Shown: positions 18,883 through 29,723, numbered from the stretch's first letter. The stretch: 64,000 nucleotides of DNA from Coleofasciculaceae cyanobacterium (GCA_036703275.1 DATNPK010000076.1:124001-188000); one strand, 5' to 3'. The notes: a model not told the origin generated them from the letters alone. Translations and numbers: made by a program.

Positions 18883-19614
18883 ATGTTACAGTCAAAAAAA
18901 CTTTACGAAGGCAAGGCAAAAATTCTTTATACTACAGCAGACTCAGAGATCTTGCTTACCGTATATAAAGATGATGCTACTGCTTTTAACGCTCAGAAGC
19001 GGGGAAAAATCCAGGGTAAAGGAGCAATCAATTGCCAGATTACTGCTGCTCTGTTTGAATGGTTGGAATCGAAGAATATTCCCACTCACTGTCTAGATTG
19101 TCCTGAACCTAACCAAATGCGAGTTAAAGCGGTTACTATAGTCCCTGTAGAAGTAGTAGTCAGAAATATTGCCGCAGGAAGTCTTTGCCGTCAAACAGGA
19201 CTGCCAGAAGGTCAAGTATTATCTTCACCTTTAGTGGAGTATTACTATAAAAGCGATGAATTAGGCGATCCCTTACTCACTCGCGATCGCATCTTTTTAT
19301 TGAATTTAGTTGCCCCGCAAAGACTGACAGAAATTGATAATATGGCACGTAAAATAAATCAAAATCTCCAAACTTTTTTTGATAAATGTAATATTACTCT
19401 GGTAGACTTCAAATTAGAATTTGGCATTGATGCTCAAGAAAATTTACTTCTAGCAGATGAAATTAGTCCTGATACCTGTCGCCTTTGGGATAAAAGCGAA
19501 AGCGATCCCCAATCTAGAATAATGGATAAAGATCGTTTTCGTAAAGATTTAGGTCAAGTAGAAGCAGCATATCAAAAAGTTCAACAGCGAATTTTGGCAC
19601 AGTTAAAAAAGTAA
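18883..19614 (+). CDS. purC: SAICAR synthetase
   Basis: 243 residues. Joins aspartate to CAIR with ATP in purine synthesis. Conserved segments: KLYEGKAKILY, DDATAFNAQKRGKIQGKG, VEVVVRNIAAGSLCRQTG, LVDFKLEFG and LADEISPDTCRLWD. In many cyanobacteria purC sits directly upstream of the bamA-lpx cluster, as here. Confidence 0.97.
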   Translation: MLQSKKLYEGKAKILYTTADSEILLTVYKDDATAFNAQKRGKIQGKGAINCQITAALFEWLESKNIPTHCLDCPEPNQMRVKAVTIVPVEVVVRNIAAGSLCRQTGLPEGQVLSSPLVEYYYKSDELGDPLLTRDRIFLLNLVAPQRLTEIDNMARKINQNLQTFFDKCNITLVDFKLEFGIDAQENLLLADEISPDTCRLWDKSESDPQSRIMDKDRFRKDLGQVEAAYQKVQQRILAQLKK

Positions 19615-20094
19615 TAATAAGGCAGTAGCAATAATATTTAATTTAATATTAATTGTTTTTATCAAGTATTTAACTTTAATGCTTCAATCTAAGTAAAAAT
19701 AATTAATTAATAAAAATAGGGAACATCAAGTAAGATAAATAGTCATATTTTTTCAATAGTTGGCTAGCAAACCATAATTTTGTTTTAGCCAAACCAGTGC
19801 CAATGGGGCAGTTGTGAGTTAAGTTAGCCACAGATTATCACATTACGAAGTGCAGCCTCCTTGGCAAGCAGTAGTGTCCTCGCGACGCTGTAGGGCTTTG
19901 CCCTCTGCCCCAAGAGTACTTCGCCTAATGACTAGGGAATTTGCTTCGTTTGAGAAAGCAAGCTCGGCGAATCTTATTCAAAAACAGACTGACCCTGCCT
20001 CATGTCTCTTTGTCCGCTGCGACCGTTGGTTAATTCGAGACAGAATAATCATCAAAATTATCAACTTGCTAAATTCTCTATCTGGTGTGTCGAA
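19615..20094 (+). other. Long intergenic region between purC and bamA
   Basis: The first half is very AT-rich. The second half is more GC-rich and holds a small hairpin around AGGGC-TTT-GCCCT near 19893. A frame open from 20002 runs into bamA but lacks a signal-peptide-like start. No gene or known RNA was recognised. Confidence 0.5.
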
Positions 20095-22269
20095 GTGTTA
20101 ATCAAACCGAAAAAAGTGCGTCTAGCTCCTGCCCTGATTACCATCTTGGCAACATCTCTAACCTTGGCAATATCTCTACCGAGCCGAGCCGAGCAGAACA
20201 GTTTTGATAACCAATCAAAAGATGCTGTAATAATTACTAAAGGTGCAGCTTTACTGCAAAACATTAAGCCAACTAAAATAGCTCAAAATCAGAATACTGA
20301 CCCAGAATTACCCTCGCCTTCCGACTCTGATATACAGGTCGATCCTAATCTAAAGCTGCCTGAAATTACGCCACCAGAATTAGAGCCACCTCAAGGTGAA
20401 AATGGAGTCCAGCCGCCTGAAGATTCCGAAAATGCACCTCAATCATCCAACGAACCTCGTGTATTAGTAGCAGAAGTCGTAGTGGAAGGAGCAAACGAAG
20501 AATTAGAAGATATAGTTTATGCAACTATTGGCACTGAAGCAGGACGAACCACTACTAGAACCCAATTGCAGGAAGATGTAAACGCCGTATATGCCACTGG
20601 TTTTTTCCAAAACGTCGAGGTAACTCCAGGAGATACACCTCTAGGGGTAAGAATTACTTTTGCGGTAGAACCTAACCCAATCTTGAGTGACGTGGATGTA
20701 CAAACCGTTGCTCAGGGAAATGAGAGTGGAGTTTTACCACCAGAGAAAGTTGACGAATTTTTTGGTAAAAACTATGGTCAGATTCTTAATTTGCGAGAAT
20801 TGCAGGCAGGTATTATCAGAGTAAATGAATGGTACAGCAAAAACGGTTATGAACTGGCGCAGGTTGTCGGCGCACCTCAGGTAAGTCCAGAAGGAGAAGT
20901 TACCTTAGTTGTTGCTGAAGGAGTCATTGAAGATATTCAAGTTAGATATTTTGATGAAGATGATGAACCAATAGAAGGAAAAACCCGCGAATTCATTGTG
21001 ACGCGGGAAGTAGAGTTGGCTCCAGGAGAGGTGTTCAAGCGCGATACGGCTCAAAGAGATTTACAGCGGGTTTTTGGGCTAGGAATTTTTGAAGATGCAC
21101 GTTTTTCTTTTAGCCCAGGAACAGATCCTAGTAAGGTCATAGTTAATATTGATGTAGTTGAAGGCAGCAGCGGCTCAATTGCTGCGGGAGCTGGCTATAG
21201 TTCAGACAGTGGTTTATTTGGTACAGCGAGTTACAAGCAGCAAAACTTTGGTGGTAATAATCAAACTCTAGGAACAGATGTACAGATTGGTTCAGACAAT
21301 TTTCTGTTCGACGTTAACTTTACCGACCCCTGGATTGCAGGAAGCGAAAGCCGTACTTCTTATACCGTTAATGCTTTTCGTCGTCGTTCGATCTCTCTCG
21401 TGTTTAATGGAGAGAACGATATTGATACTTTTGATGGCAGTGATTCGCCCCGCGTAGTTCGTACTGGAGGCGGAATCAACTTTTCTCGTCCTTTGCCCAG
21501 CGATCCTTTTGCCAGAAGAGATTGGACTCTTTCTACAGGTTTTCAATACCAACGCATAGAAGTTAAAAACAGTGATGGAGACGTGTCTCCTTTATCGCAA
21601 CCTCGAACTTTTACCGATCTTGATACAGGTCAAGAAGTTACGTCAGAGCCATTTAATCTTGCCTTTAGCGATGATGGTACAGACGATTTATTTTCTTTAC
21701 GTTTTGGCGCAACTCGCGATCGCCGTAACAATCCTCTGCAACCTACCAGTGGTTCAATACTCAGGCTAGGAACAGAGCAAACCATACCAATTGGTTCGGG
21801 TAGTATTCTCTTTAATCGACTCAGAGCCAACTATAGCCAATATTTTCCGATTAATATTGTTCCTTTTGGTGGTAATACTGAAGCATTGGCTTTCAACATT
21901 CAAGCAGGAACGATTATTGGCGATGTACCTCCTTATGAAGCATTTATCTTAGGGGGAAGCAATTCTGTTCGCGGTTTTAATGATGGTGAAGTAGGTAACG
22001 GGAAAAGTTATTTTCAAGCTACGGCAGAATATCGGTTTCCCATATTTAGAATTGTTGGTGGCGCGCTCTTCTTTGATTACGGTACATTTTTGGGTTCTGA
22101 CGATAATGTTCCTGGAAATCCATCTGTTGTTAGAGAACTTCCTGGTAGCGGATATGGATATGGTTTAGGGGTTAGGGTACAATCTCCGCTAGGACCAATT
22201 CGGGTAGACTATGCCATTAATGACGACGGTGACAGTCAGATTCAATTTGGGATTGGCGAAAAATTTTAA
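20095..22269 (+). CDS. bamA: Omp85/BamA outer membrane assembly factor
   Basis: About 724 residues from the GTG at 20095 (basic KPKKVR then a hydrophobic signal ending PSRAEQ); an ATG at 20002 would add 31 residues ahead of the signal peptide. A Pro-rich linker is followed by POTRA domains (~150-420; VLVAEVVVEGANEELEDIVY, FFQNVEV, EDIQVRYFDED) and the 16-stranded barrel. The signature VRGFNDGEVG and the terminal IQFGIGEKF are visible. It inserts beta-barrel proteins into the outer membrane. It heads the bamA-lpxC-fabZ-lpxA run. Confidence 0.94.
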   Translation: MLIKPKKVRLAPALITILATSLTLAISLPSRAEQNSFDNQSKDAVIITKGAALLQNIKPTKIAQNQNTDPELPSPSDSDIQVDPNLKLPEITPPELEPPQGENGVQPPEDSENAPQSSNEPRVLVAEVVVEGANEELEDIVYATIGTEAGRTTTRTQLQEDVNAVYATGFFQNVEVTPGDTPLGVRITFAVEPNPILSDVDVQTVAQGNESGVLPPEKVDEFFGKNYGQILNLRELQAGIIRVNEWYSKNGYELAQVVGAPQVSPEGEVTLVVAEGVIEDIQVRYFDEDDEPIEGKTREFIVTREVELAPGEVFKRDTAQRDLQRVFGLGIFEDARFSFSPGTDPSKVIVNIDVVEGSSGSIAAGAGYSSDSGLFGTASYKQQNFGGNNQTLGTDVQIGSDNFLFDVNFTDPWIAGSESRTSYTVNAFRRRSISLVFNGENDIDTFDGSDSPRVVRTGGGINFSRPLPSDPFARRDWTLSTGFQYQRIEVKNSDGDVSPLSQPRTFTDLDTGQEVTSEPFNLAFSDDGTDDLFSLRFGATRDRRNNPLQPTSGSILRLGTEQTIPIGSGSILFNRLRANYSQYFPINIVPFGGNTEALAFNIQAGTIIGDVPPYEAFILGGSNSVRGFNDGEVGNGKSYFQATAEYRFPIFRIVGGALFFDYGTFLGSDDNVPGNPSVVRELPGSGYGYGLGVRVQSPLGPIRVDYAINDDGDSQIQFGIGEKF

Positions 22270-22302
22270 TCTGTGGGGGTAAACAACTGTTTGCCCAAAA
22301 TT

Positions 22303-23133
22303 ATGGTCAGTACAGTAGCTAGAGAGTTTAGATTGTCGGGAGTGGGATTGCATTTAGGAGAAAATGCCACTGTTAGAGTAATGCCTGCAAAGGCTGGAGA
22401 TGGTCGCTATTTTGTGCGGGTGGATTTGCCTGATGCGCCGAAAATTCCAGCTCAAATTGATGTGCTAGGTCAAACTACCCTATCTACCGAATTATTGGTC
22501 GGAAAAGCTAAGGTTAGGACAGTAGAACATTTGCTAGCTTCTTTAGTCGCCTGTGGTGTAGATGATGCCCGTATCGAAATTGATGGCGAAGAAATACCTT
22601 TACTGGATGGTTCGGCTAAAAACTGGTGTGAAGCGATCGCTCAAGCTGGAATCACTCACCATAAAATAACTCCAGCTACTCAACGTTCTATTACGCCAAC
22701 AGAACCAATCTGGATTAGAGAAAATGACTCTTTTGTTGCTGCTTTACCTGCACTCCAAACTCGCTTGACCTATGGCATAGATTTTACCTACGAGGCAATT
22801 GGTAATCAGTGGCATAGCTGGAGTCCTGCCGAAGCAAATTTTGCTACTGAAATTGCGCCTGCTCGTACTTTTGGTTTTGCCGAACAAATAGAACAGCTAC
22901 AGCGATCGGGTTTAATTAAAGGGGGAAACCTGGAAAATGCCCTAGTTTGTAGTCATCAGGGATGGGTTAATCCTCCTCTAAGATTTACGAATGAACCAGC
23001 CCGTCATAAACTATTAGATTTAGTAGGAGATCTTAGTTTATTAGGTCTATTACCAACGGCTCACCTAATTGCTTATAAAGCCAGTCATAAACTCCATACT
23101 CAACTAGCAATTAAATTGGCTGAAATTAGATAA
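22303..23133 (+). CDS. lpxC: UDP-3-O-acyl-GlcNAc deacetylase
   Basis: 276 residues from the ATG at 22303 (MVSTVAREF); an upstream GTG at 22273 is possible but adds a poorly conserved lead. Commits UDP-acyl-GlcNAc to lipid [16 protein letters not shown] at the start, zinc ligand His in [19 protein letters not shown], and [14 protein letters not shown] with the second His and Asp. Length is shorter than the ~305 residues of enterobacterial LpxC but normal for cyanobacteria. It begins 34 bp after bamA. Confidence 0.95.
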   Translation: MVSTVAREFRLSGVGLHLGENATVRVMPAKAGDGRYFVRVDLPDAPKIPAQIDVLGQTTLSTELLVGKAKVRTVEHLLASLVACGVDDARIEIDGEEIPLLDGSAKNWCEAIAQAGITHHKITPATQRSITPTEPIWIRENDSFVAALPALQTRLTYGIDFTYEAIGNQWHSWSPAEANFATEIAPARTFGFAEQIEQLQRSGLIKGGNLENALVCSHQGWVNPPLRFTNEPARHKLLDLVGDLSLLGLLPTAHLIAYKASHKLHTQLAIKLAEIR

Positions 23134-23212
23134 AAACTAGATAACCTAAGCTCGATTCAAGATGCGCTTGCACAAAATCAAGAAAATATAACAAATAACA
23201 ATTAAATCCCTA

Positions 23213-23698
23213 ATGGTAACTGTCAACGATTCTGTTTTGTCAACTCCCGATCCTGAGTTTAAAACAACGTTCAATATTCAAGAAATTCATCAGCTATTGC
23301 CCCACCGCTATCCATTTGCCTTGGTAGATCGCATTATCGACTACGTACCAGGAGAAAAGGCTGTAGGTATTAAAAACGTTACCTATAACGAACCCTTCTT
23401 CCCAGGACACATTCCCGATTTTCCCTTAATGCCAGGAGTATTAATGGTAGAGGCTATGGCACAAGTGGGGGGAGTTATTTTGGTGCAGTTACCAGGGATG
23501 ACTGGTAAGTTTTTTGCTTTTGCCGGAATAGATAAGGTTCGTTTTCGCCGTCCTGTAACCCCTGGCGATCGCTTGACCATGACTGTCGAATTACTATCAC
23601 TGAAGCAAAATCGCATTGCCAAAATGCAGGGAAGAGGCGAAGTAGATGGAGAATTGGCAGTTAAAGGAGAAATGATGTTTTCTTTAATTGAAAAATAA
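23213..23698 (+). CDS. fabZ: 3-hydroxyacyl-ACP dehydratase
   Basis: 161 residues, single hot-dog fold. [14 protein letters not shown], the catalytic His in [12 protein letters not shown] and the catalytic Glu in VEAMAQVGG are present. Removes water from 3-hydroxyacyl-ACP in fatty acid elongation and competes with LpxA for hydroxyacyl-ACP, which explains its place in this cluster. Confidence 0.96.
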   Translation: MVTVNDSVLSTPDPEFKTTFNIQEIHQLLPHRYPFALVDRIIDYVPGEKAVGIKNVTYNEPFFPGHIPDFPLMPGVLMVEAMAQVGGVILVQLPGMTGKFFAFAGIDKVRFRRPVTPGDRLTMTVELLSLKQNRIAKMQGRGEVDGELAVKGEMMFSLIEK

Positions 23699-23972
23699 TT
23701 GAAAAATTAACTCAGTATTCAGTTGCAGTTCGATTACAGTTTAATCGATATATTTAAGCAATGTTAATCACTAACTAAAAATTATTTTGATTAGGACTGC
23801 TCATCTAAATTAGATAAGTTATCATCGTGCATAATTTGGGATTAGCTAGAAGCTCAGCATGGAAATCATCATCGATCATCTGTCTTTAAACTATCAATTT
23901 AGTCTTTATCGAACTCGCCTAATGGCTAATCCTTTCACATCTAACCAGCTATAGCCTTTAGGAGAATTGATC

Positions 23973-24764
23973 TTGACCGCCTTAATTCATCCGACTGCTG
24001 TCATTAATAATCAGGCCCAAATACATCCCACTGTGCGAGTTGAACCATACGCAGTAATCGGTGGTCAGGTCAGTATCGGCGCTAATACTGTAGTGGGTAG
24101 CCATGCCATTATTGATGGACTAACTATAGTTGGCAAAGATAATCAAATTTTTCCTGGTGCAGCAATTGGTTTAGAACCTCAAGATTTAAAATATCAAGGA
24201 GCAAATAGTAAAGTAATCATTGGCGATCGCAATCGCATCCGCGAATATGCCACCATCAATCGCGCTACCAATGAAGGTGAAGCTACCATAATTGGCAATG
24301 ATAATCTGTTGATGGCATATAGTCATATCGGTCACAACTGCACGATCAAGAATGAAGTCGTCATTGCTAATAGCGTCGCGATCGCTGGTCATGTTCAGAT
24401 AGAGTCAATGGCAATTATTAGCGGTGTCTTGGGGATTCATCAGTTTGTCCATATTGGTCGTATGGCAATGGTCGGGGGGATGAGCCGTATTAGCCGTGAT
24501 GTACCTCCCTATATGATGGTAGAGGGAAATCCTGCTAGAGTGCGATCGTTAAACTTGGTTGGTTTAAAAAGACGTGGTGTTAAAAGAGAAGAAATTCAAC
24601 AACTAAAAAAAGCTTTTCGTCTACTCTATCTTCAGCATCTTCCACTCCAAGATGCGATCGCTCAGCTCGATCTGCTGTCTGACAATTCACACATTCAGCA
24701 TTTACAGCAATTTATCCAGTATTCTCTTGCCGATCATCGAAGAGGTTTGATCGGCGGTAAGTAG
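23973..24764 (+). CDS. lpxA: Acyl-ACP--UDP-GlcNAc O-acyltransferase
   Basis: 263 residues from the TTG at 23973, chosen because AGGAG lies 7 bp upstream and the protein then starts MTALIHPTAV like its homologues; a TTG at 23967 is the longer option. Hexapeptide-repeat left-handed beta helix (~5-190) with the catalytic His in SHIGHNCTI, then a helical C-terminus (REEIQQLKKAFRLLY). First step of lipid A synthesis. lpxB, which commonly follows in cyanobacteria, is not here. Confidence 0.95.
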   Translation: MTALIHPTAVINNQAQIHPTVRVEPYAVIGGQVSIGANTVVGSHAIIDGLTIVGKDNQIFPGAAIGLEPQDLKYQGANSKVIIGDRNRIREYATINRATNEGEATIIGNDNLLMAYSHIGHNCTIKNEVVIANSVAIAGHVQIESMAIISGVLGIHQFVHIGRMAMVGGMSRISRDVPPYMMVEGNPARVRSLNLVGLKRRGVKREEIQQLKKAFRLLYLQHLPLQDAIAQLDLLSDNSHIQHLQQFIQYSLADHRRGLIGGK

Positions 24765-25013
24765 AAATGCGCGATTCGCCCTTACCGAGTAGATCGCATT
24801 ACACTCTTTGATTATTTAGCAGCCAAATTCAGATCCTGCACCAAGCCTTAATTTACTAAGCAACAAGACCTCAAGAGTGAATATTTGGGCATACCAGTAA
24901 TTTGATCTGTTAAATTATGGCAATAACTATTTTTTTTTAGTTAGGCTGGAGTTATTCTTGAATTTTATATACATACTTCAGTAGATAGATAGCTATAAAT
25001 ATTACAAACAACT

Positions 25014-26963
25014 ATGGAAAATTGTCAGATTAAGAAGATAGCAGAATTAGAAACTACTCCTGTTAGCAAGCTGAACAACCGTAAGCAGAAAAACAAAATG
25101 GCTACTTCTATCGGTCGGTTGGCTGCGGGTTGGATGATTTTGCAAAGCTTGTTCCTGGCAACTCCTACCTTAGCTCAGCAAAAGTCCAAAAATGCTTTAA
25201 GCTACAGTCAGTTTATCGAGAAATTAGAAGAAAACCAGGTTACCCAAGTAGAGATCGATGAAACTACCCAAAAAGCCAGTGTAGTCTTAAAAGGGCAATC
25301 TCAAGACGATCCTCCGCTCGAAGTATTACTGTTTGAGCGAAATCAAGATCTAATTCCGCAAATTAGAGCCAAAAACGTAGACTTTAGTATTAAATCCTCG
25401 GTGGATCGCTCTACAACCATTGGAGTCTTACTTAATCTACTAATTATTTTGGTTCTGTTATCAGGATTAATTATGATTTTACGACGCTCTGCCAATGCTT
25501 CTGGTCAAGCGTTGAGCTTTGGTAAATCCAAAGCTAAGTTTCAGATGGAGGCAAAAACAGGAATTCAGTTTGATGATGTAGCGGGTATCGAAGAAGCCAA
25601 AGAAGAGCTACAGGAAGTTGTTACCTTTCTTAAAGAGCCTGAAAAATTTACCGCAATCGGCGCAAAGATTCCTCGTGGTGTTTTGTTAGTTGGACCGCCT
25701 GGGACTGGTAAAACTCTTTTAGCCAAAGCGATCGCTGGTGAAGCTGGAGTACCTTTCTTTAGTATTTCTGGTTCTGAGTTTGTCGAAATGTTTGTCGGTG
25801 TCGGCGCATCCCGTGTCCGCGATTTATTTAAAAAAGCCAAGGAAAACGCTCCCTGTATCGTCTTCATCGATGAGATTGATGCAGTAGGTCGTCAAAGAGG
25901 TGCAGGTATCGGTGGTGGCAATGATGAGCGAGAGCAGACTTTAAACCAACTACTGACTGAAATGGATGGCTTTGAAGGAAATAGTGGCATCATCGTGATT
26001 GCTGCAACTAACCGTCCCGACGTTTTAGATAAAGCTCTACTGCGTCCTGGTCGTTTCGACCGTCAGGTAATTGTCGACTATCCCGATATGCAGGGAAGAT
26101 TGGGTATTTTAGAAGTTCATGCCCGCGGTAAAAAAATTGCTCCTGAAGTATCTTTAGATGCGATCGCTCGTCGTACTCCTGGCTTTAGTGGGGCTGACTT
26201 GGCTAACCTGTTAAATGAAGCCGCAATTTTAACCGCCAGAAGACATAAAGAAGCGGTAACTATGCTTGAGGTAAACGATGCAGTAGACCGTATTGTGGCA
26301 GGAATGGAAGGAGTTCCCTTAGTAGATAGCAAATCTAAAAGGCTAATTGCTTATCACGAAGTTGGACACGCGATCGTCGCTACGATGGTTCCCAGTCACG
26401 ATCCTGTGGAAAAAGTCACCCTCATTCCCAGAGGTGGTGCAGGCGGTTTAACCTGGTTCACTCCAGAGGAAGAAATGGGACTAGAAACCAAAGCTAAAAT
26501 CTTGGCTACCATTACCTCTACGTTGGGGGGCAGGGCAGCCGAAGAGATAGTATTTGGTAGGGATGAGGTAACTCAAGGAGCTGGTCAAGATATTCAGGTG
26601 CTAACGAATCTAGCGCGAAAAATGGTAACTAAGTTTGGAATGTCCGATTTAGGAGTGCTTGCCTTAGAAGGTCAGGATCAACCCGTATTTTTGGGTGGCG
26701 ATTCAAGCTCGAGAAATGAGTATTCAGAAGAAGTTGCTTCTCAAATAGATATCAGGATTAGAAACATTGCTTTTGATTGTTTTGCCAGAGCTAAAAGTAT
26801 TATCAGTGAAAATCGCTTAGCGGTTGACCGCATTGTAGACGTTTTAATTGAGAAAGAAACGATTGATGGCAAAGAATTTCGGGAACTTCTAGCCAAGTTT
26901 TCTCCTGTCTATGGTTCTAGTCAGAAAACTGACAAGATGCGTACTCTTCTAAGTAAAAGCTAG
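25014..26963 (+). CDS. ftsH: FtsH membrane AAA+ zinc protease
   Basis: 649 residues. An N-terminal hydrophobic segment ([16 protein letters not shown]), a lumenal/periplasmic domain and a second helix ([18 protein letters not shown]). The AAA+ module has Walker A GPPGTGKT, Walker [17 protein letters not shown] and the second region of homology [20 protein letters not shown]. The protease site is HEVGH with a downstream Asp. In cyanobacteria such proteases degrade photodamaged D1 and other membrane proteins. A strong terminator follows at 26983-27028. Confidence 0.97.
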   Translation: MENCQIKKIAELETTPVSKLNNRKQKNKMATSIGRLAAGWMILQSLFLATPTLAQQKSKNALSYSQFIEKLEENQVTQVEIDETTQKASVVLKGQSQDDPPLEVLLFERNQDLIPQIRAKNVDFSIKSSVDRSTTIGVLLNLLIILVLLSGLIMILRRSANASGQALSFGKSKAKFQMEAKTGIQFDDVAGIEEAKEELQEVVTFLKEPEKFTAIGAKIPRGVLLVGPPGTGKTLLAKAIAGEAGVPFFSISGSEFVEMFVGVGASRVRDLFKKAKENAPCIVFIDEIDAVGRQRGAGIGGGNDEREQTLNQLLTEMDGFEGNSGIIVIAATNRPDVLDKALLRPGRFDRQVIVDYPDMQGRLGILEVHARGKKIAPEVSLDAIARRTPGFSGADLANLLNEAAILTARRHKEAVTMLEVNDAVDRIVAGMEGVPLVDSKSKRLIAYHEVGHAIVATMVPSHDPVEKVTLIPRGGAGGLTWFTPEEEMGLETKAKILATITSTLGGRAAEEIVFGRDEVTQGAGQDIQVLTNLARKMVTKFGMSDLGVLALEGQDQPVFLGGDSSSRNEYSEEVASQIDIRIRNIAFDCFARAKSIISENRLAVDRIVDVLIEKETIDGKEFRELLAKFSPVYGSSQKTDKMRTLLSKS

Positions 26964-26982
26964 TATCACTGTTCATTGCTCA

Positions 26983-27028
26983 AGCAATCGCCCTCCTGAG
27001 ATTAAGGTTATGGGCGATTGCTTTTTTT
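26983..27028 (+). terminator. Intrinsic terminator of ftsH
   Basis: AGCAATCGCCC and GGGCGATTGCT form an 11-bp stem with an 18-nt loop, followed by a T run, 19 bp after the ftsH stop. Confidence 0.85.
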
Positions 27029-27079
27029 GCTTCAATTACTCAAAACTAGTACAGTTAGCATTAAAAAGAAACAATAAAG

Positions 27080-28387
27080 CTAAGTAATTGGCTCGATTGC
27101 AGTTCGACGAGCGATCGCTCTAGTATTTAAACCATGATATTTTTCTGCCTGAGACATTTTGAACTGTAATAACTCGCTCTGAACTAAATTAAACTGCTGC
27201 TGTGGTTTAATTGGCACAACATATAAAGCTTGAAGAATCACTTGCGCGATCGCCTGTGCCAATAGAGGAGGAACAGAATTACCAATTTGCCGAAAGCCAT
27301 GCCATTTGGTAGCGTGGAACATGAACCAATCGGGATAGGAATGCAATCGTGCAGCCTCTCTAACGGTAATACAGCGAGGGGTAATCGGATGAATAGGACG
27401 AGGAGAAGTAAATGCACCTCGATTACTAGCCGTACCCGCTCTAAGGGTAATGCACAGACCATTCAACTCCAAACGATAAAAATGAGAAACGCGATCATTC
27501 TTGCCTGGAATTGTAGTCGCAAATCTAGCGATGGTTTGTGCAGTATGTTTGGTGCGGCGGCTACAGGTCAAAAGTGCTGGATTATATATTCTGCCATAGG
27601 CGTAATTATCAGCAACTAAACCAGGATCGCGTAATTTGCTAGCATACTGACTTGGTTGACCATAGTTGGCCACGACCCAATCTCGAAGCTCTAATTCTGG
27701 ATAATAATCGACTTCAGGAATATCGCCAATGGCTTCTGCCACCGTCGGAGTAGGCGGTAAATTGTGGTTAATTGATTGAATAGCTGCCTGACGAGGCTTT
27801 GTGAGGGGAGGGTTAGTCTTTGGTTGGGGATAGTTGGGCAAGTCTAAACTTTGACGACAGCCAAGCAAAAATAGCCTGTGGCGATTTTGAGGTACTCCAT
27901 AATTAGCTGCATTTAATACTTGGGGAGTCTCTGCTACCTGATAGCCCGAAGCTTTAAACTCACTAATAATTGTCTGTAAAATCTTTTTTTGCTTGCCAAT
28001 GGTAATTCCCCGCACATTTTCCATCACAAAAAACTTGGGCTGTAAGTCCAGGACAAGGCGTAAAAAATTAAATACGAGAGAATTGCGATCGTCACCAAAA
28101 TCTCTTTTTCCCATTAGCGAGAAACCCTGACAGGGTGGTCCGCCAAAAACTACATCAATATCGCGATCGCCAATTGCTGATAATTCCCTAATTTCCCTGG
28201 CACTAGTTTCAGTAACGCTTTTACAAATAGTTGTCCAAAAAGGAAAGTTATATTCATGGACGCTAGCGTGAATCGGATCTAGTTCTACTGCTGCCAAAAC
28301 ATCAAACCCTGCTTGTTCAAAACCTAAGGTCATTCCTCCTGCACCCGCAAATAAATCTACGGCAATTGGTCTTTGATGTTCAGTCAC
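27080..28387 (-). CDS. DNA (cytosine-5)-methyltransferase, no cognate nuclease nearby
   Basis: 435 residues with the C5-methyltransferase motifs in order: I DLFAGAGGMTLGFEQAGF, IV GGPPCQGFS with the catalytic Cys, VI ENVRGI, VIII AANYGVPQNRHRLFLLG, and X near the end (GNSVPPLLAQAIA). The target-recognition region lies at about 200-330. No restriction endonuclease or Vsr gene is adjacent, so it appears to be an orphan. In Synechocystis a C5 methylase modifies CGATCG, the core of HIP1; whether this is that enzyme cannot be told from sequence alone. It may read itself and ftsH convergently. Confidence 0.93.
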   Translation of the reverse strand: MTEHQRPIAVDLFAGAGGMTLGFEQAGFDVLAAVELDPIHASVHEYNFPFWTTICKSVTETSAREIRELSAIGDRDIDVVFGGPPCQGFSLMGKRDFGDDRNSLVFNFLRLVLDLQPKFFVMENVRGITIGKQKKILQTIISEFKASGYQVAETPQVLNAANYGVPQNRHRLFLLGCRQSLDLPNYPQPKTNPPLTKPRQAAIQSINHNLPPTPTVAEAIGDIPEVDYYPELELRDWVVANYGQPSQYASKLRDPGLVADNYAYGRIYNPALLTCSRRTKHTAQTIARFATTIPGKNDRVSHFYRLELNGLCITLRAGTASNRGAFTSPRPIHPITPRCITVREAARLHSYPDWFMFHATKWHGFRQIGNSVPPLLAQAIAQVILQALYVVPIKPQQQFNLVQSELLQFKMSQAEKYHGLNTRAIARRTAIEPIT

Positions 28388-28570
28388 GTTAGTTTACGTC
28401 TGGAGACAAATTAAGGTTCATTCCACTCAATGTAAGATTTTAGTCTGATTAGTTCACAATTGCCCACCCAAAAAATCTTGGGCAGAATTGCCTTGAGTTC
28501 TTATGCTCGTTCTTAATCTATGAGATGATGAAAAGTTAATAATAGATTGTCTCAACATAGGAGTTGGAGT

Positions 28571-28906
28571 GTGGCAGAAATTCAATTTGCTAGAGGTGTA
28601 AATGAAGAAGTAATTCCTGATATTAAAGTTACTCGTTCTAAAACAGGTAATAGCGGTACGGCTACTTTTTATTTTGCAGATCCCAATATCTTGAGTAAAG
28701 AGAGCAGTGACGAAATTACTGGAATGTATCTAGTTGACGATGAAGGCGAAATTGTCAGCCGAGAAGTCAAAGGTAAATTTGTTAACGGTGAAGCCAGAGC
28801 TATTGAAGCTGTATTGATTATGAAATCGGTCGAGGAATTTGAACGTTTTGTTCGTTTTATGAATAAATATTCTGAAGAACACGGCTTAGGGTTAGACAAA
28901 TCTTAA
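28571..28906 (+). CDS. psb28: Photosystem II assembly protein Psb28
   Basis: 111 residues from the GTG at 28571, chosen because AGGAG lies 8 bp upstream and the protein then begins VAEIQFARGV as in homologues; a TTG at 28547 would add 8 residues. Conserved segments: VTRSKTGNSGTATFYF, EITGMYLVDDEGEI and EHGLGLDKS. It binds the RC47 assembly intermediate near CP47 and cytochrome b559 on the cytoplasmic side of the thylakoid. Confidence 0.95.
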   Translation: MAEIQFARGVNEEVIPDIKVTRSKTGNSGTATFYFADPNILSKESSDEITGMYLVDDEGEIVSREVKGKFVNGEARAIEAVLIMKSVEEFERFVRFMNKYSEEHGLGLDKS

Positions 28907-28950
28907 TTTACTCAAAATATTAGCCAAAAAGTCCAGATAAATGAGCGAAT

Positions 28951-28987
28951 CAGGGGAATTTTATCATATATGATGAGATTTCCCCCT
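28951..28987 (+). terminator. Hairpin after psb28
   Basis: CAGGGGAA and TTCCCCCTG arms enclose an AT-rich inner stem (ATCATATATGAT), 45 bp after psb28. One bulged base; no strong T run follows, so termination is probable rather than certain. Confidence 0.5.
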
Positions 28988-29024
28988 GTAATTATTAGTA
29001 TTTGTCCAGATCCAGCAGCCACAA

Positions 29025-29528
29025 ATGATTCCGCATCCAGATCTTCAAAATATTATGGTCAACTGTGCCATAATTACCGTCAGCGATACTCGTACCCCAG
29101 AAACAGACAAGAGTGGTCAAATAATTCAGCAGTTGTTGCGAGATGCAGGGCATCAAATAGTAACTTATGCCATTGTCAAGGATGAACCTAAAGACATCCA
29201 AAATTTGTTAATTCAATTAGATCTTCAACCCGAGCTATCGGCAATCATTTTTAGCGGTGGCACAGGAATTGCACCAAGAGACACAACCTACGACGTTATT
29301 AGCAACTGGCTAACTAAAACTATTCCTGGTTTTGGCGAAATATTCCGCTATCTTAGCTATCAAGAAATCGGTTCAAGAGCGATCGCTTCTCGCGCCGTGG
29401 CAGGAGTGAAAAACCAAAAAATATATTTTTCTCTTCCAGGGTCTTCTAATGCTGTAAAGCTGGCTCTAACTCAACTTATCTTGCCAGAAATAAATCATTT
29501 AATTAGGCAAATTCAGGGCAAAAAATAA
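29025..29528 (+). CDS. moaB: MogA/MoaB-family molybdopterin adenylyltransferase
   Basis: 167 residues. SDTRTPETDKSGQ, IFSGGTGIAPRDTTYDVI, PGFGEIFRYLSYQEIGSRAI and LPGSSNAVKLAL are the hallmarks of the MoaB/MogA family, which adenylylates molybdopterin before molybdate insertion. No other Mo-cofactor genes are adjacent. Confidence 0.93.
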   Translation: MIPHPDLQNIMVNCAIITVSDTRTPETDKSGQIIQQLLRDAGHQIVTYAIVKDEPKDIQNLLIQLDLQPELSAIIFSGGTGIAPRDTTYDVISNWLTKTIPGFGEIFRYLSYQEIGSRAIASRAVAGVKNQKIYFSLPGSSNAVKLALTQLILPEINHLIRQIQGKK

Positions 29529-29723
29529 TTTATATTAGGTAATCGAATAGCCTGATTATCTCCTCAAGCTCGATAATTTACTAGTTAAAATCACTGAGCA
29601 ATAATCATGGTTATTAAGCTGTTAATCTTAGACATTCAATAATATTGTGTTTTAATATGTGTAGTGAATTTTTATCTCGAAACAGAGATTAATTTTCGGC
29701 TGTAGTTGCTAACAAAGTTAATT

